Positions 41,958 to 51,467 of a stretch of DNA of 64,000 nucleotides are shown piece by piece. Under the pieces are notes generated by a model, which ran no database searches, had not been told where the DNA came from, and saw only the letters and a list, made by a program, of their open reading frames with translations. The position numbers were made by a program, and so were the translations under genes. Position 1 is the first letter of the stretch. Each line of letters starts with the position of its first letter. The stretch comes from Rhodanobacter sp. ANJX3 (GTDB taxonomy: Bacteria > Pseudomonadota > Gammaproteobacteria > Xanthomonadales > Rhodanobacteraceae): positions 124,001 through 188,000 of the forward strand of contig NZ_JACHCM010000006.1 in assembly GCF_014200755.1 (NCBI RefSeq), in the 5' to 3' direction.

Positions 41958-44275
41958 CAATGCACCGACGGCGTTTTTTCTTCGCCAAGCAGACTCACGC
42001 GATCGAGCGCATACAGGTCACCGTCGATCGGCGCCGTGTAGATCAGGCATAGCGCATGCGAGCCGTGCGCCGCCGGTAGCGCACCGTCGAGCGCAAAGCG
42101 TCGCGTGCTGCGCGCCGGATCAGGAAGCGGCAGCGTGGCCAGCACCGCGCCGTCGCAGCGATCCTGATGCACCACCAGCTCGCCAAAGGGCGTGCTGTGC
42201 GGACGCGAAACCACCAGCTTGGCATCGTGCGCCAGCTGATAGTTGCGCGGTAGCTGCACGCCATCGACATGGATACGCGCGATGCCGTCCATCGGCGTGG
42301 CCGGATAGAGCTGGCAGCTGTCGAACACGTTGATGCTGTAGTTCGGCGACAGCGACGTCACGTCCGGCATCGGCTGCACGCGCAGGCGGAAATCGCTGCC
42401 CGGACAGTTGGGCATGTCATTGCCGCTCACGCTGAGCAGGCTGGCGCGATCGAGCACGCGCTGCCGCGACGAAGCCAGCGGCATTCCACTACGGCTGAAG
42501 GAGGCGACGCGCACGGTCAGCGGCAGCTTTACAGTCAGCGGCGTGCGATAGAGCGGCGAGGTGACGGTAGGGACGCTGCCGTCCAGCGTGTAGTGCAGGT
42601 CGCCGCTGCCGGCCTGGTTGGTAATTGTCAGCGACGACGCAATGCGGGTCAGTGCGGCCATGCGATCCACCGTGATATCCGCGGCGAAGGCGCTGTCGGC
42701 ATAACCGATCTGCTGTTTGCGGTAGCGCGCGAACTGCACCGGCAGACGAGCAAGAAAGCCGCGCCAGTCACGCGCACCGGCCGGCGACCAGTCGACCTCA
42801 CTCAGCGCATCGAGGCGCGGAAATATCGCGTGTTCGACGTGCGCGATGGTCGGCATGTGTTCGGTCCACAGGTTGGCCTGCGCGCCCAGCACGTGCGCGG
42901 CCTGCGTTGCATCGAGTACCTTCGGCACCGGCTCGAAGGCGTAGACGTTGGCCAGGTCGCTGACCGGCATGCGCCCAGCGTTCTCGTCGGCGCGAGCGCT
43001 CTGCAGCTGATCGAGGTAGAGATCGGGCGAGGGTGACAGCACCACGTCGTGGCCCTGCTTCACCGCGTCGATCGCACCCTGCACGCCGCGCCACGACATC
43101 ACCGTGGCATTGGCCGGCACGGCGCCTTCGAGAATCTCGTCCCAGCCGATCAGGCGGCGGCCGTGGGCGGACAAATAGCTGCCGAGCCGGCTGATGAACC
43201 AGCCCTGCAGCGCGTCTTCGTTCTTCAGGCCCAGCGCGTGCATCTTGGCCTGCACGGTTGGCGAGGCCTTCCACTGATCCTTGACCGCCTCGTCGCCGCC
43301 GACGTGGATGTAGCGCGAGGGGAACAGCGCCATCACTTCGTCGAACACGCGGTCGATGAAGGCAAACGTGGCGTCATCCACGTTGTAGAGATACGGATGC
43401 ACACCCCAGTCCTCGGATACCGCCGGCCGCTGGCCGGTCACGCCGAGGTACGGATAGGAGGCGACGGCAGCCTGGGCGTGGCCGGGCATGTCGATTTCCG
43501 GCACTACGGTGATGTAGCGCGCCGCCGCATACGCCACGATCTGGCGAATCTGATCCTGCGTGTAGAAACCGCCATAGCGCAGCGGCTGGCCGTCGTGCCC
43601 GGCATTGATGGGCGTGCGCCAGGCGCCGATGCGCATGAGTTCGGGATAGCGCTTGATCTCGATGCGCCAGCCCTGATCGTCGGCGAGGTGCCAGTGGAAG
43701 GTATTGAGCTTGTGCCGGGCCATCTGGTCGAGCACGGTTTCGATCTCGGCGACGCTCTGCATGTGGCGCACCGAGTCGAGCATCAGCCCGCGCCAGACGA
43801 AGCGCGGCCGATCGACGATATGCATGGCCGGCACACTCACCGCGCCGTGGTTTTCATCCGGCGTGAGCAGCTGCGCCAGCGTCATCGTGCCATAGAACAG
43901 ACCGGCATCGTCGCGCGCGCTGATGCGGATGCCCTGCGGCGTCACGTCCAGCGTATAGCCTTCGGGGTCTGCTACCGCCGCCTGCGGGTCGCGCAACAGC
44001 ACGATGCTTTTTGGCGACGCTGCGTGCTCTTTTACCTGCAGATGCAGGCCACGCTCGTTGCCTGTCAGCCCGACCAGATAATCCGCCGTTCGGCGCGTCG
44101 ATGCATTGTGGTCAGCCACCACGACTGGCGTATGCGTATCGACATGGAACGCGCCGTCGGCATAACCGATCTGCGCCGGCAGCGGAATCAACGGCGGTGG
44201 CGGTGCAGCCATCGCAAAGGCCGGAGCGACGGCTGCACAAAAACCGAGATGGGCAACAAGGCGTACAAGATTCAT
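41957..44275 (-). CDS. Beta-N-acetylhexosaminidase, GH20
   Basis: 772 aa with a signal peptide (about 1-23). N-terminal GH20b domain (30-150), then the catalytic barrel with WRGLMLDSVRH (161-171), HWHLADDQGWR and the catalytic pair Asp328-Glu329 in HVGGDEAVKDQW. The C-terminal third has an additional beta-rich region. Releases terminal GlcNAc from chito-oligosaccharides in the periplasm by substrate-assisted catalysis. The start at 44275 drops 20 non-conserved codons. It lies between nagX and the TonB receptor. Confidence 0.93.
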   Translation of the reverse strand: MNLVRLVAHLGFCAAVAPAFAMAAPPPPLIPLPAQIGYADGAFHVDTHTPVVVADHNASTRRTADYLVGLTGNERGLHLQVKEHAASPKSIVLLRDPQAAVADPEGYTLDVTPQGIRISARDDAGLFYGTMTLAQLLTPDENHGAVSVPAMHIVDRPRFVWRGLMLDSVRHMQSVAEIETVLDQMARHKLNTFHWHLADDQGWRIEIKRYPELMRIGAWRTPINAGHDGQPLRYGGFYTQDQIRQIVAYAAARYITVVPEIDMPGHAQAAVASYPYLGVTGQRPAVSEDWGVHPYLYNVDDATFAFIDRVFDEVMALFPSRYIHVGGDEAVKDQWKASPTVQAKMHALGLKNEDALQGWFISRLGSYLSAHGRRLIGWDEILEGAVPANATVMSWRGVQGAIDAVKQGHDVVLSPSPDLYLDQLQSARADENAGRMPVSDLANVYAFEPVPKVLDATQAAHVLGAQANLWTEHMPTIAHVEHAIFPRLDALSEVDWSPAGARDWRGFLARLPVQFARYRKQQIGYADSAFAADITVDRMAALTRIASSLTITNQAGSGDLHYTLDGSVPTVTSPLYRTPLTVKLPLTVRVASFSRSGMPLASSRQRVLDRASLLSVSGNDMPNCPGSDFRLRVQPMPDVTSLSPNYSINVFDSCQLYPATPMDGIARIHVDGVQLPRNYQLAHDAKLVVSRPHSTPFGELVVHQDRCDGAVLATLPLPDPARSTRRFALDGALPAAHGSHALCLIYTAPIDGDLYALDRVSLLGEEKTPSVH

Positions 44276-44344
44276 GGCGTATCTCGGCGGCAATGGGCAG
44301 TAACGGCCGCTCCGCTGAGCGGTCGGATGGATCATCCATACCCC

Positions 44345-44377
44345 AAAAAAAATGGACCTGGCAAACGTGCCAGGTCC
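44345..44377 (-). terminator. Intrinsic terminator after TonB receptor gene
   Basis: Ten-bp perfect stem GGACCTGGCA/TGCCAGGTCC (44354-44363 with 44368-44377), loop of four, followed on the minus strand by a run of T (eight A on the plus strand, 44345-44352). Confidence 0.9.
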
Positions 44378-44456
44378 GTGGGGGAAGAAAACTTCAAAGA
44401 GAACCTGATGATGAAACGTTACAGATAGAGCAGTGCTTGTCGAACAGGGCCAGACA

Positions 44457-47276
44457 TCAGAACTTGAAGTGCGCGCTCAGCATGTACTGGCGACCGGTGA
44501 CGTACTCCTCGGACAACTGGGTCTTGCTGCCGAGATAGGCGCGGTAGGTGGAGTTCAGAAGGTTGAGCGCATTGAGGTTGATCGAGAAGTTCTTGTTGAA
44601 CTGATAACCCGCCGTCGCATCGAGCTCCTTGTAGCCGTCGACATAGGTCGCCGGAGCACCCGCCACATAGCCACCCGCCAGATAGCTCGAACGCCAGCCG
44701 TAGGAGACGCTGGCGCTATACGGCCCCTGCTCGAAATACGGGCTGAGGTTGTAGGCGTTCTTGGAGTTGTACGGCAGTGCGCCGCCGCTGTTGGTGGAGG
44801 CATCGGAGTACGTGTAGTTGGCGCGGATGCCGAAGCCGCTGTCGCTGAAGGCCTGCTGGTAGCTGATGGTCGCGCCCTTGACCTTGGCGCGGCCGCCGTC
44901 GACCGGTGAGGTGACGTCGTAGTTGCAGACGCCGGCGGCGGTACACTGACCGGTGGCGATCAGCGCCGCAGCGCTGGTCTGATAGCCGGGGATGGTCCAG
45001 GAACCGTTGATGCGCTCCTGCGTCGTCGCCGCATTGACGATGTAGTTGAGGATGCTCTTGTAGAAGCCCGACACGGCCAGCACCGACGTATCGTTGAAGT
45101 ACCACTCCGCCGACAGGTCGGCATTGAGCGAGCGATACGGCTTCAGGTTCGGGTTGCCCGCCGCGGCCGTCAGCACCGTGTCGTTGGCCTGGAAATACGG
45201 CGCCATCTGGTTGTACGGCGCATACGCCACGGTCTCCGATGCCGCACCGCGCAGGATGAAGTCCGGCGCCACGTTCCACGCGATGTTGAAGGCCGGCAGC
45301 CAGTCGTTGCGTGTGCTGGTCTGGGTCACGTAGCCATAGCCGGCCGGGAAGGTGCAGTCGTACGAGTCGGCTGCCGCGCAGTTGCCGGGAATGTTGTAGC
45401 CGCTGTCGGTGAACTTGGTATGCACGAAGCGCACGCCGAGGTTGCCGTGCACGTCATCGTTGCCGAAGTTCAGCTGGGCATAGGCCGCGCTGTTCTGCTG
45501 CTGTACGTTGAAAGTGTTGTCCCAGTAGGAGTTCGCATCCGTCGCGGTGCCGAAGCCGGGCGAGCCGAGAATGGCATTGAAAATCGCGCCGGAGCCCAGC
45601 GTCTGCACGTGATGGACCGAGCTGTTGGTCAGGCCGAGGCTGGACGAACCGTCCAGATCGCTGAGGCCGCCGTAGCCGATCTGATCGAGAGTCAGCGTGG
45701 CCGCGCCGGTGTAGACGTTCAGTACCTGGCTTTCCCAGTGCGAGGTGTAGCGCGCACCGACCAGCAGCTCGTTGAAGAAGCCGTCGAAGTCCTTGCTGAA
45801 GTCGAGCTGGCCGTAGGTGTCCTTAGACTTGTACAGCTCCTTGCCGAGATTGCCGCCCCAACCGTTGTCGGCCCAATAGGCCGGGTTGTTGGCCGTTGTC
45901 GGATCGGTGTACTGCGGCCCCTTGGACAGGCTCCAGTCGAAGCCGCCGCCATAGAAGATTTCCTTGACCGCCTGCTCCATCGGATTGCGCGAGGTGCTGA
46001 CGCCGACCTGCCCGTTCAAGCGCCAGCCGTCGCCCTTGTACTCACCCTGCCAGTCGATGCCCTTGGTGGTGATGGTCGAGATGCGCGCGTTGTTGTCGGT
46101 ATACGTGTGAGCGGTGCTGACACAGTTGAGGTTGTTGAGGCAGGCCGTGCCCGCCTGGGTGCCGCTGGTGATGATCCCGTTGGGGCCTTCGGTCAGCGAG
46201 GTAATGCCGCCCGGCGCGTTGGTCGACCACGGATACATCGACTGATTGAGGTTGTCGAGATTGTCCCGCACGTACATCAGACCCAGCGTCGAAGAGAAAT
46301 TGTCGGTCGGCTTCCACTGCAGGTTGACGGTGACGCTGTCGAGCTTTTCGGTCTGCTGGAAGTTGGTGGCGCTGACCTGGTTCGGAATCTGGTCGGTACC
46401 CTTGATCGCGCCGGAGTTCAGCTCGTTCTGGATGGCGTTGTTGCCTGCGGCCAGAGCAGCCGTGTTGACCGACGCCACGCTGGAATAGCCATAGTTCTCC
46501 AGACCCTGACGATTGCCGAACTGCTCATGGTGCTGTGCGGAGACGTCGACGCCAAAGGTGTTGTCGTCGGTCTTCCAGCTGTAGAACACCGAGGCCGACG
46601 GACGGCCATGGCCGACCATGTCGTTGTAGTTGTCGCCGAACGAACCGCTCAAGGTGTTGGACGGCACGTCCAGCGGCTTGACCGTATGCATGATGACCGT
46701 GCCGCCGATCGAGCCTTCCGGCAAGCGCGCCTCGGGACTCTTGTAGACCTCCAGCTTGCCGATCACGTCGGGCGCCAGCAGCGAATAGTTGAAGCCGCGG
46801 TTCGGGCTGTCGCCATAGAGCCAGATCGCCTGCGCGACCGGATGGCCGTCGAGCAGGGTGAGATTGAGGCTGGGATCGATGCCGTCGATCGACACGCGCT
46901 GCGTGCCCGGAATGCTGCGATCGAGCGTCACGCCCGGCATCTGCGCCAGCGCCTCGGCCACGTTGCTGGCCGGGAACTTGCCGATGTCTTCGGCGGTGAT
47001 CGCATCGACGATCGCGTCGGCGTTGCGCTTGGTGTTGATCGACGCCTGCTGGCTGGCGCGAATGCCGGTGACGGTCACGCCGACCAGGTTGGTGACTTTT
47101 TTGGAGTTGGCGTCGCGCGCTTCCTGGGTGGTGGCCGGCGCGGTCGAGCTGGATTGGCCGGACGCGTCCTGCGCGGGCGCACCGGTTGCCGGCGTACCGT
47201 CCGCCGCGAAAGCCGCGGCAGACACGCACAGGCTGGTAATGATGCTGGCGGCTAGCAATGTCTTGCGATAATTCAT
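44457..47276 (-). CDS. TonB-dependent outer-membrane receptor
   Basis: 939 aa. Signal peptide (1-24), a low-complexity region, TonB-box-like LVGVTVTG, a plug domain (DAITAEDIGKFPASNVAEALAQMPGV; IGGTVIMHTVKPLD) and a long beta-barrel ending in the terminal Phe (SAHFKF). The family imports oligosaccharides; from its neighbours chito-oligosaccharides are likely. A strong GGGGAGGA site precedes the ATG. A tandem 17-bp repeat lies upstream and a terminator downstream. Confidence 0.93.
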   Translation of the reverse strand: MNYRKTLLAASIITSLCVSAAAFAADGTPATGAPAQDASGQSSSTAPATTQEARDANSKKVTNLVGVTVTGIRASQQASINTKRNADAIVDAITAEDIGKFPASNVAEALAQMPGVTLDRSIPGTQRVSIDGIDPSLNLTLLDGHPVAQAIWLYGDSPNRGFNYSLLAPDVIGKLEVYKSPEARLPEGSIGGTVIMHTVKPLDVPSNTLSGSFGDNYNDMVGHGRPSASVFYSWKTDDNTFGVDVSAQHHEQFGNRQGLENYGYSSVASVNTAALAAGNNAIQNELNSGAIKGTDQIPNQVSATNFQQTEKLDSVTVNLQWKPTDNFSSTLGLMYVRDNLDNLNQSMYPWSTNAPGGITSLTEGPNGIITSGTQAGTACLNNLNCVSTAHTYTDNNARISTITTKGIDWQGEYKGDGWRLNGQVGVSTSRNPMEQAVKEIFYGGGFDWSLSKGPQYTDPTTANNPAYWADNGWGGNLGKELYKSKDTYGQLDFSKDFDGFFNELLVGARYTSHWESQVLNVYTGAATLTLDQIGYGGLSDLDGSSSLGLTNSSVHHVQTLGSGAIFNAILGSPGFGTATDANSYWDNTFNVQQQNSAAYAQLNFGNDDVHGNLGVRFVHTKFTDSGYNIPGNCAAADSYDCTFPAGYGYVTQTSTRNDWLPAFNIAWNVAPDFILRGAASETVAYAPYNQMAPYFQANDTVLTAAAGNPNLKPYRSLNADLSAEWYFNDTSVLAVSGFYKSILNYIVNAATTQERINGSWTIPGYQTSAAALIATGQCTAAGVCNYDVTSPVDGGRAKVKGATISYQQAFSDSGFGIRANYTYSDASTNSGGALPYNSKNAYNLSPYFEQGPYSASVSYGWRSSYLAGGYVAGAPATYVDGYKELDATAGYQFNKNFSINLNALNLLNSTYRAYLGSKTQLSEEYVTGRQYMLSAHFKF

Positions 47277-47333
47277 GATGTCCTCCCCTCAGAGGTGATG
47301 CGAATCAAGACCGGCGTGATGCGCGGCATTGGG

Positions 47334-47367
47334 CTGGTTTGCGTAAGTCCCTGGTTTACGTAAGTCC
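47334..47367. repeat. Tandem 17-bp direct repeat upstream of TonB receptor
   Basis: Two back-to-back copies of CTGGTTT(G/A)CGTAAGTCC, one mismatch. The second copy contains the 8-bp palindrome TTACGTAA. It lies 58-91 bp upstream of the receptor start, where a regulator could bind. Confidence 0.6.
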
Positions 47368-47436
47368 TGGTGTATGCGTTTGCGGCTTGGTGCCGTGTTA
47401 CCGGATGTCGTGTTGCCCGATCAATTGCATGTCACT

Positions 47437-48480
47437 TCATGTCGCCTGCTCTACCTGCCTCGTATCCAGAAACCAACCCGCGGCACCCATGACGCCAAGC
47501 TGGCCATGCTCGATCAGTCGTACGGACACCTGCTGCAGATAGGGGCGCATCACGCCCTTGTTGAAATAGCGTTCGGCGAACGTGCTGGTCTGCAGAAAAA
47601 GCTGGATCTGCGGCAGGATGCCGCCGGCCAGGTACACGGCGCTGGCGCGGTACAGCAGCACGAGGTCCCCGACGAAGCTGCCGAGCAAGCCGCAGAAAAC
47701 CTGCAGCGATTCCAGCGCGGCCGCGTCGCTGCCCGCTTGCGCCGCGTCGGTGATCTGTGCCGGCGTCTGCAGATCCGGCGCACTACCGCGCAATTCGCAC
47801 AGCGCGCGATACAGCCGCAGCAGACCAGGCCCCGACAGCACGTCTTCGTACGCCACGTACGAACGATCGCGTTGAAGCACGCGCAGAATCGCGATCTCGC
47901 GTTCGTTGCCCGGCGCCAAGGCGACCAGGCCCGCTTCCGTGGGTAAAACGTGCGCGCGCGGCTGACCCGGCAGCAGTACCGCCGCGCCCAATCCCGTGCC
48001 CGGCCCCATCACCAGCGTGGGCCCTTCTGCCGGCGGCTGCGCGGCATCGATGATCGCCCGACCGGTCGCGGCGTCGATGAACTGCGCGGCATAGGCCACG
48101 GCTTCGAAATCGTTGATGACGGCGAGCTGCTCAATGCCCAGGCCCTGGCGAATCGGCGCGATCGGGACCGGCCACGGCAGGTTCTCGTTGACAATGGTGT
48201 CGTCCAGCACGTAGCCGGCGCATGCCAGCGCGCAGCGATCGATGTGCCGCGCCGCGGCGGCATACGGCGTCGTTGCCAATTGCGCCACAAAGTCCTGCAG
48301 CATGACGACGAGGTTCGGCCATTCGCTGCAGCTGTAGCGGTGGTAATGCAGCACGTCGACCGGCGTCTTGCCGACCGCACCGCCGATCACCAGACCGATG
48401 CGCGCATGCGTACCGCCGACATCGGCGGCGATGAAAGGACGATGTGCCGCGTCCGCGATCTGATCCTCTGCCGCACGCAT
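47437..48480 (-). CDS. Glucokinase-family sugar kinase (Glk or NagK-II)
   Basis: 347 aa from the ATG at 48480. Phosphate-binding loop IAADVGGTHARIGL near the N-terminus, then VINDFEAVAYA, the LVMGPGTGLGAAVL block, PTEAGLVALAP and the C-terminal YLAGGILPQ: the bacterial Glk family of the actin-like kinase fold. In Xanthomonas, Glk-family kinases of the GlcNAc regulon (NagK-II) phosphorylate GlcNAc; glucose is the alternative. The frame is open to 48585 and starts there are possible. Divergent from the permease. Confidence 0.85.
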   Translation of the reverse strand: MRAAEDQIADAAHRPFIAADVGGTHARIGLVIGGAVGKTPVDVLHYHRYSCSEWPNLVVMLQDFVAQLATTPYAAAARHIDRCALACAGYVLDDTIVNENLPWPVPIAPIRQGLGIEQLAVINDFEAVAYAAQFIDAATGRAIIDAAQPPAEGPTLVMGPGTGLGAAVLLPGQPRAHVLPTEAGLVALAPGNEREIAILRVLQRDRSYVAYEDVLSGPGLLRLYRALCELRGSAPDLQTPAQITDAAQAGSDAAALESLQVFCGLLGSFVGDLVLLYRASAVYLAGGILPQIQLFLQTSTFAERYFNKGVMRPYLQQVSVRLIEHGQLGVMGAAGWFLDTRQVEQAT

Positions 48481-48638
48481 CGACGCACCCGGCAGCGTGA
48501 CGGCCGACGGCTCCGATGCATGACGCTGATTGGCGACTTCCCCCACTCCGCTCTCCCGACAACGGTTTGGCCCCGAGCGCGTCACAGTGGATCACCGCAG
48601 GCGCTGGAGGGCTCGATTGGCGGAGTCTGTCGTCAAAA

Positions 48639-48652
48639 TGACAACGTTGTCA
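48639..48652. promoter_or_regulatory. LacI-type operator palindrome
   Basis: TGACAACGTTGTCA, a perfect 14-bp palindrome with the central CG typical of LacI-family sites and resembling NagR-type operators of chitin/GlcNAc regulons. The cluster encodes one LacI-type protein, at 50410, the likely ligand-responsive regulator. Confidence 0.7.
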
Positions 48653-48876
48653 ACACGGCGTCGAAATTTATTTTTCTCCTCCGTACGGCGCCGCAGCATC
48701 GCGCCGTCAGGCATTCGCGAGAAGACATGAGCTGCGCCTTCGAACGTCTATATACATAGCCAAACTTGGAAAAATCCGGCACGGGCCGCGTGCTGACGCA
48801 CTGCCACACAGGCAGCAGCGAGCAGCCGCAGGCACCCCCGGTTTGCTGGCTATCGAAGGCTTTTGTGCGACGCGAA

Positions 48877-48906
48877 TTGACAACGATGCACTTTACGGCC
48901 AATAAA
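48877..48906 (+). promoter_or_regulatory. Permease promoter with overlapping half-operator
   Basis: Perfect TTGACA (48877-48882), 18-bp spacer, AATAAA (48901-48906). The -35 is part of TGACAACGATGCAC, whose first half equals the palindrome at 48639 and whose second half has decayed. Confidence 0.5.
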
Positions 48907-48993
48907 GAGACATTCGCGATGCCGTCGTCTTTCGGTCGACGGCGCCACGAAACACCAGATCATCCAGATCAAAGCACCCGGGGAGCATCATCG

Positions 48994-50280
48994 ATGTCAG
49001 CGACACTCACGGCGGCGCCGGCCGCACGCTCGAATTTCGGACCGATGATGATCATCGGCATGCTGTTTTTCATCTTCGGCTTCGTGACCTGGCTCAACGG
49101 ACCGCTGATCACCTTCGTCAAGCTGGCGTTTCAGGTCGACGATTTCTACGCGTTCCTCGTGCCATCGGCGTTTTATCTGTCGTACTTTTTTCTGTCGCTG
49201 CCGGCCTCTTTAGTGCTTCGCCGTACCGGCATGAAAAAAGGCATGGCGCTGGGCCTGTTCGTGATGGCCGTCGGCGCGCTGCTGTTCGGCCAGTTCGTCA
49301 GCATGCGCGTGTTTGCCGGCGCGCTCACCGGCCTGTTCGTGATCGGTGCCGGCCTGTCTCTTTTGCAGACGGCGTCGAATCCGTATATCAGCATTCTCGG
49401 ACCGATCGACAGCGCGGCGCAGCGCATCGCCTTTATGGGCATCTGCAACAAGGTCGCGGGCATTCTCGCGCCGGTGCTGATCGGTACGCTGGTGCTGCAC
49501 GGCATCGGCGATCTGGATCAGAAGGTGAAAGCCGCCGATCCGGTCACACGCGAAGCGCTGCTCAACGAATTCGCCTCGCGCATCCACGCGCCGTACCTGT
49601 TCATGGCTGGCGTTCTGGTGCTGCTGGCGATCTGGATCGCACGCTCCTCGCTGCCCGATATCGAAGCATCCTCGGCCAACAGCACGCCGGCACGCGCCGG
49701 CGATGCCATGGCCTCACATAGCATCATGCACTTTCCGCATCTGTGGCTGGGCGTGCTGTGCCTGTTTGTCTACGTCGGCGTCGAAGTGATGGCCGGCGAC
49801 GCCATCGGCACCTATGGCGCCGGCTTCCATCTGCCGCTGGATCAGACCAAGTTCTTCACCGCCTTCACCCTGGGCGCGATGCTGCTCGGCTACGTCGCCG
49901 GCCTGCTGCTGATTCCGAAAATCGTGTCGCAACAGCGCTACCTGGCGATCTCGGCGGTGCTGGGCGTGCTGTTTTCGATCGGCGCGTTTCTCACCCAGGG
50001 CTATGTGTCGGTGGGTTTCGTCGCTTCGCTGGGCTTCGCCAACGCGATGATGTGGCCGGCGATCTTTCCGCTGGCGATCAAGGGGCTGGGTGCGCTGACC
50101 GAGCGCGGCTCGGCGCTGCTGATCATGGCGATTGCGGGCGGAGCGGTGATTCCGCAGCTTTTCGTGCATCTGAAAGAGCACGTCGATTTCCAGCTCGCCT
50201 TCATGCTGCTGATGGTGCCGTGCTATCTGTACATCCTGTTTTATGGGCTGGCCGGTCATCGCGTGGGCCAGCGCCGCTGA
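48994..50280 (+). CDS. Sugar permease, FucP/NagP-type MFS
   Basis: 428 aa, twelve TM helices. MLFFIFGFVTWLNGPLITFVKLAFQV is the FucP/GluP/NagP family start, and GAGLSLLQTASNPYISILGP the conserved TM4-5 block. Imports GlcNAc or a related hexose with protons across the inner membrane. The ATG at 48994 follows GGGGAG; in-frame codons upstream lack family sequence. Upstream are a TTGACA promoter and operators; the LacI gene follows after 129 bp. Confidence 0.92.
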   Translation: MSATLTAAPAARSNFGPMMIIGMLFFIFGFVTWLNGPLITFVKLAFQVDDFYAFLVPSAFYLSYFFLSLPASLVLRRTGMKKGMALGLFVMAVGALLFGQFVSMRVFAGALTGLFVIGAGLSLLQTASNPYISILGPIDSAAQRIAFMGICNKVAGILAPVLIGTLVLHGIGDLDQKVKAADPVTREALLNEFASRIHAPYLFMAGVLVLLAIWIARSSLPDIEASSANSTPARAGDAMASHSIMHFPHLWLGVLCLFVYVGVEVMAGDAIGTYGAGFHLPLDQTKFFTAFTLGAMLLGYVAGLLLIPKIVSQQRYLAISAVLGVLFSIGAFLTQGYVSVGFVASLGFANAMMWPAIFPLAIKGLGALTERGSALLIMAIAGGAVIPQLFVHLKEHVDFQLAFMLLMVPCYLYILFYGLAGHRVGQRR

Positions 50281-50409
50281 GCGGTTTACGCTCGGCGCTG
50301 TCGCTCCGGTCATGACCATAGGCTAGGATGCACGGCAGCACCGCACATCGCGCGCGGTGCGGTCGGCGCCGCGGCGCTGCCATCACAGTTGGCGAACGAG
50401 GTCTAGCGG

Positions 50410-51459
50410 TTGCGCAGTTCCACTATCAAGGATGTCGCAGAGAAGGCCGGCGTCTCGCTGAAGACGGTGTCGCGTGTGATCAACAACGAGCCGTCGGTGC
50501 ATGCGCGTACGCGCGCCAAGGTCCAGCGCGAAATCGACGCGCTGGGCTACCAGCCCGATCCCTCGGCGCGCAGTTTGCGGAGCACGCGGGCTTACGCCGT
50601 CGGCCTGGTGTACGACAATCCGAACGCGCACTACATCATCAATATGCAGCGCGGCGTACTGTCGGCGTGTCGCAGCAGCGGCTTCGGCCTGCAGATCCAT
50701 CCCTGCGATTCGTCTTCGTCCACACTGGCCGACGAGCTGTGCGAGCTGGTACGCCGTTCGCGTCTGGCCGGCCTTGTGCTGGCGCCGCCGATGTCGGAGC
50801 AGCCGGAGCTGATCCGCACGCTGACCGCGGCGAAAATTCCCTTTATGCGGATCATCTCGGCGCGACAGGATCCCAAAGACGGCTATCCCTGCGTTTACGT
50901 CGACGACCGCGACGCGGCGTATGCGATCACCGAGCATCTGATCCAGCTCGGCCATCAGCGCATCGGCTTTTTGTGGGGAGGTCGCGAGCACCGTTCCAGC
51001 CCCGAGCGTTACCAGGGTTACGAGGATGCGCTGAAGGATTACGGTATGACCTTGGATCGCAAGCTGATCCTGCCCGGCGATTTCACCTTCGACGATGGCT
51101 TTCGCGGTGCGCGCAAGCTGCTGGCGCTGAAGGATCGCCCCACCGCGATCTTCGGCTCCAACGACGAAATTGCCGCCGGCGTGCTGGCCGCAGCGCATTC
51201 GGACGGCATCAACGTGCCGTTCGAACTGTCGATCGCCGGTTTCGAGGACAGCCCGTTTTCCAAACAGTCGTGGCCCGCGCTGACCACCGCGCGCCAGGCT
51301 ACCGAAGAGATCGCCCGCCATGCGGCGAAGCGGCTGATCGACGACCTGCAGCGCGAGGCCAACGGCGAGGCGCTGAGCACGGTCAACGAAGGTTTTCGTC
51401 CGGAACTCGTTGTGCGCGGCTCCACCGCACCGCGGCAAAATACGCCGCCGAAACGCTGA
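50410..51459 (+). CDS. LacI-family transcriptional regulator
   Basis: 349 aa. N-terminal LacI HTH with TIKDVAEKAGVSLKTVSRVINN, the hinge helix DPSARSLRSTR, and a periplasmic-binding-protein-like ligand domain (from about residue 62). The TTG start has GAGG eight bases before. Probably represses the kinase/permease, and perhaps the receptor genes, until GlcNAc or a phosphorylated derivative binds; it corresponds in position and type to NagQ/NagR of related bacteria. Confidence 0.9.
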   Translation: MRSSTIKDVAEKAGVSLKTVSRVINNEPSVHARTRAKVQREIDALGYQPDPSARSLRSTRAYAVGLVYDNPNAHYIINMQRGVLSACRSSGFGLQIHPCDSSSSTLADELCELVRRSRLAGLVLAPPMSEQPELIRTLTAAKIPFMRIISARQDPKDGYPCVYVDDRDAAYAITEHLIQLGHQRIGFLWGGREHRSSPERYQGYEDALKDYGMTLDRKLILPGDFTFDDGFRGARKLLALKDRPTAIFGSNDEIAAGVLAAAHSDGINVPFELSIAGFEDSPFSKQSWPALTTARQATEEIARHAAKRLIDDLQREANGEALSTVNEGFRPELVVRGSTAPRQNTPPKR

Positions 51460-51467
51460 GCGCGCGC

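Larger units (their letters stand above)
48481..48993. other. Kinase-permease divergent regulatory region
   Basis: Some 510 bp (fewer if the kinase starts earlier) without a credible gene. It holds the palindromic operator at 48639 and a second, degenerate copy overlapping a -35 box at 48877. Confidence 0.6.
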
